A DNA stretch of 43,990 nt, taken from assembly GCF_000429965.1 (NCBI RefSeq), contig NZ_KE387008.1, positions 23,405-67,394 on the forward strand, written 5' to 3'. The stretch's first letter is position 1; the number at the start of each line of letters is the position of its first letter. This document shows, piece by piece, positions 43,224 to 43,990 of the stretch. This DNA is from Desulfogranum mediterraneum DSM 13871 (GTDB lineage: Bacteria > Desulfobacterota > Desulfobulbia > Desulfobulbales > Desulfobulbaceae). A model generated the notes under the pieces. The model saw nothing but the letters and a program-made list of their open reading frames with translations. It did not search any database and was not told the DNA's origin. A program made the translations under genes and the position numbers.

Positions 43224-43990
43224 GTGGCTAAGAAAGTAATTCGTTTTATGGATACCTCGTTTCGGGACGGTTTCCAGTCCGTGTTCGGAGCCAGGGTATT
43301 GACCAACGATTTTCTGCCGGCCCTGAAGGCCTCGGTGGACGCCGGAATCACCCACCTGGAGGCAGGCGGCGGGGCCAGGTTTCAGAGCCTCTTCTTTTAC
43401 TGCGGGGAATCGGCCTTTGACATGATGGATCGTTTTCGGCTGGAGGTGGGCAAGGAGGCGGAGCTGCAGACCCTTGCCCGGGGGATCAACGTGGTGGCCC
43501 TGAGCCAGTGTCCCCGGGACATCATCGATCTCCACGCCAAGATGTTCAAGAAGCACGGCATGACCACCATCCGTAACTTCGATGCCCTCAACGATATCCG
43601 CAACCTGGAGTATTCGGGTCAGCGGATCGTCCACCACGGCCTCAAACATCAGGTGGTGATCTCGATCATGGACCTGCCGCCGGGCTGCACCGGAGCCCAT
43701 ACCGTGGAATTTTACATGGATCGGCTCAAGCAGCTGCTGGCGGCCGAGGTCCCCTTTCACTCCATCTGCTTCAAGGATGCCTCGGGCACGGCCAACCCCA
43801 AGAAGGTCCACGATACCTTCAAGGCGGCCCGGCAGCTGGTGCCCGAGGATACGATCCTCTGGTTCCATACCCATGACACCGCGGATCTGGGCATCGCCCA
43901 GAACCTGGCCGCCATCAACGGCGGGGCCGACGGCATCGACCTGGCCAAGGCCCCGGTCAGCGGTGGGACCTGCCAGCCCGATATCCTCTC
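43224..43990 (+). CDS. OadA/PycB-like carboxyltransferase, cut by window end
   Basis: The visible 255 residues form the N-terminal carboxyltransferase TIM barrel. The start is a GTG at 43224 with AAGGAG 7 bases upstream. MDTSFRDGFQS gives the metal-binding Asp and RD pair; CFKDASGT near residue 180 has the catalytic Lys, and WFHTHDTADLG the metal-binding His pair. The usual GGATFD region reads GGGARFQ, so the protein is divergent. It transfers carboxyl between biotin and an oxo-acid or acyl-CoA: candidates are oxaloacetate decarboxylase alpha, pyruvate carboxylase B or methylmalonyl-CoA carboxyltransferase 5S. The biotin domain, if any, lies beyond the window. Confidence 0.85.
   Translation, partial: MAKKVIRFMDTSFRDGFQSVFGARVLTNDFLPALKASVDAGITHLEAGGGARFQSLFFYCGESAFDMMDRFRLEVGKEAELQTLARGINVVALSQCPRDIIDLHAKMFKKHGMTTIRNFDALNDIRNLEYSGQRIVHHGLKHQVVISIMDLPPGCTGAHTVEFYMDRLKQLLAAEVPFHSICFKDASGTANPKKVHDTFKAARQLVPEDTILWFHTHDTADLGIAQNLAAINGGADGIDLAKAPVSGGTCQPDIL

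Overview
The window is GC-rich and densely coded. It reads like the chromosome of an anaerobic, sulfate-reducing-type Desulfobacterota, plausibly a Desulfobulbales relative. That placement is an inference. It rests on the complete anaerobic (early cobalt insertion) cobalamin pathway with a CbiK chelatase, paired TIGR04282/TIGR04283 glycosyltransferase-like genes, an OadG/OadA-type biotin-dependent carboxyltransferase, and the overall gene style. No rRNA, tRNA, CRISPR array, insertion sequence or phage gene was recognised.

Layout. (1) Bases 1-185 hold a REP-like hairpin and three tandem 20-bp repeats. (2) Bases 186-3732 (minus strand) encode an unrecognised polytopic membrane protein and two tandem TIGR01777-type SDR epimerases, one of them fused to an SRPBCC domain. 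(3) Bases 3840-11036 (minus) form a tightly overlapping operon: a YnjBCD-like ABC importer, a choline-kinase/APH-fold phosphotransferase, a TIGR04282 GT-A/nucleotidyltransferase-fold protein, a TIGR04283 GT2 glycosyltransferase and a CDP-alcohol phosphatidyltransferase. Read in order, this resembles an uptake-kinase-nucleotidyl transfer-phosphatidyl transfer (Kennedy/Lic-like) route for an unknown alcohol, and it is the best candidate here for an undescribed system. (4) Bases 11821-14781 (plus) carry epd, panE and panB (cofactor precursors), followed by a small membrane protein and a perfect 42-bp palindrome. (5) Bases 15611-26958 (minus) are a long cobalamin operon, cbiK-btuCDF-like-cbiA-C-D-ET-L-F-G-H. 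It is preceded by a promoter candidate, a cobalamin riboswitch and a strong intrinsic terminator. (6) Bases 27588-31912 (plus, divergent) hold the late corrinoid genes cobO, cbiP, cobD and cbiB, followed by a small unknown gene. (7) Bases 32210-43990 hold a GabD-like aldehyde dehydrogenase, a tandem-Cache hybrid histidine kinase, an HDOD-GGDEF protein, an RND efflux pump with its adaptor, and the start of an oadG-oadA-like operon cut by the window end.

How the genes fit together. Sirohydrochlorin receives cobalt from CbiK. CbiL, H, F, G, D, ET and C then build cobyrinate and CbiA amidates it. CobO, CbiP, CobD and CbiB adenosylate it, complete amidation and attach the aminopropanol arm. The precorrin-6A reductase CbiJ and the nucleotide-loop genes (cobU/S/T/C) are not in the window and must be elsewhere or replaced. 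Most boundaries inside the operons are 1-14 base overlaps (ATGA, TGATG, TAATG), which indicates translational coupling.
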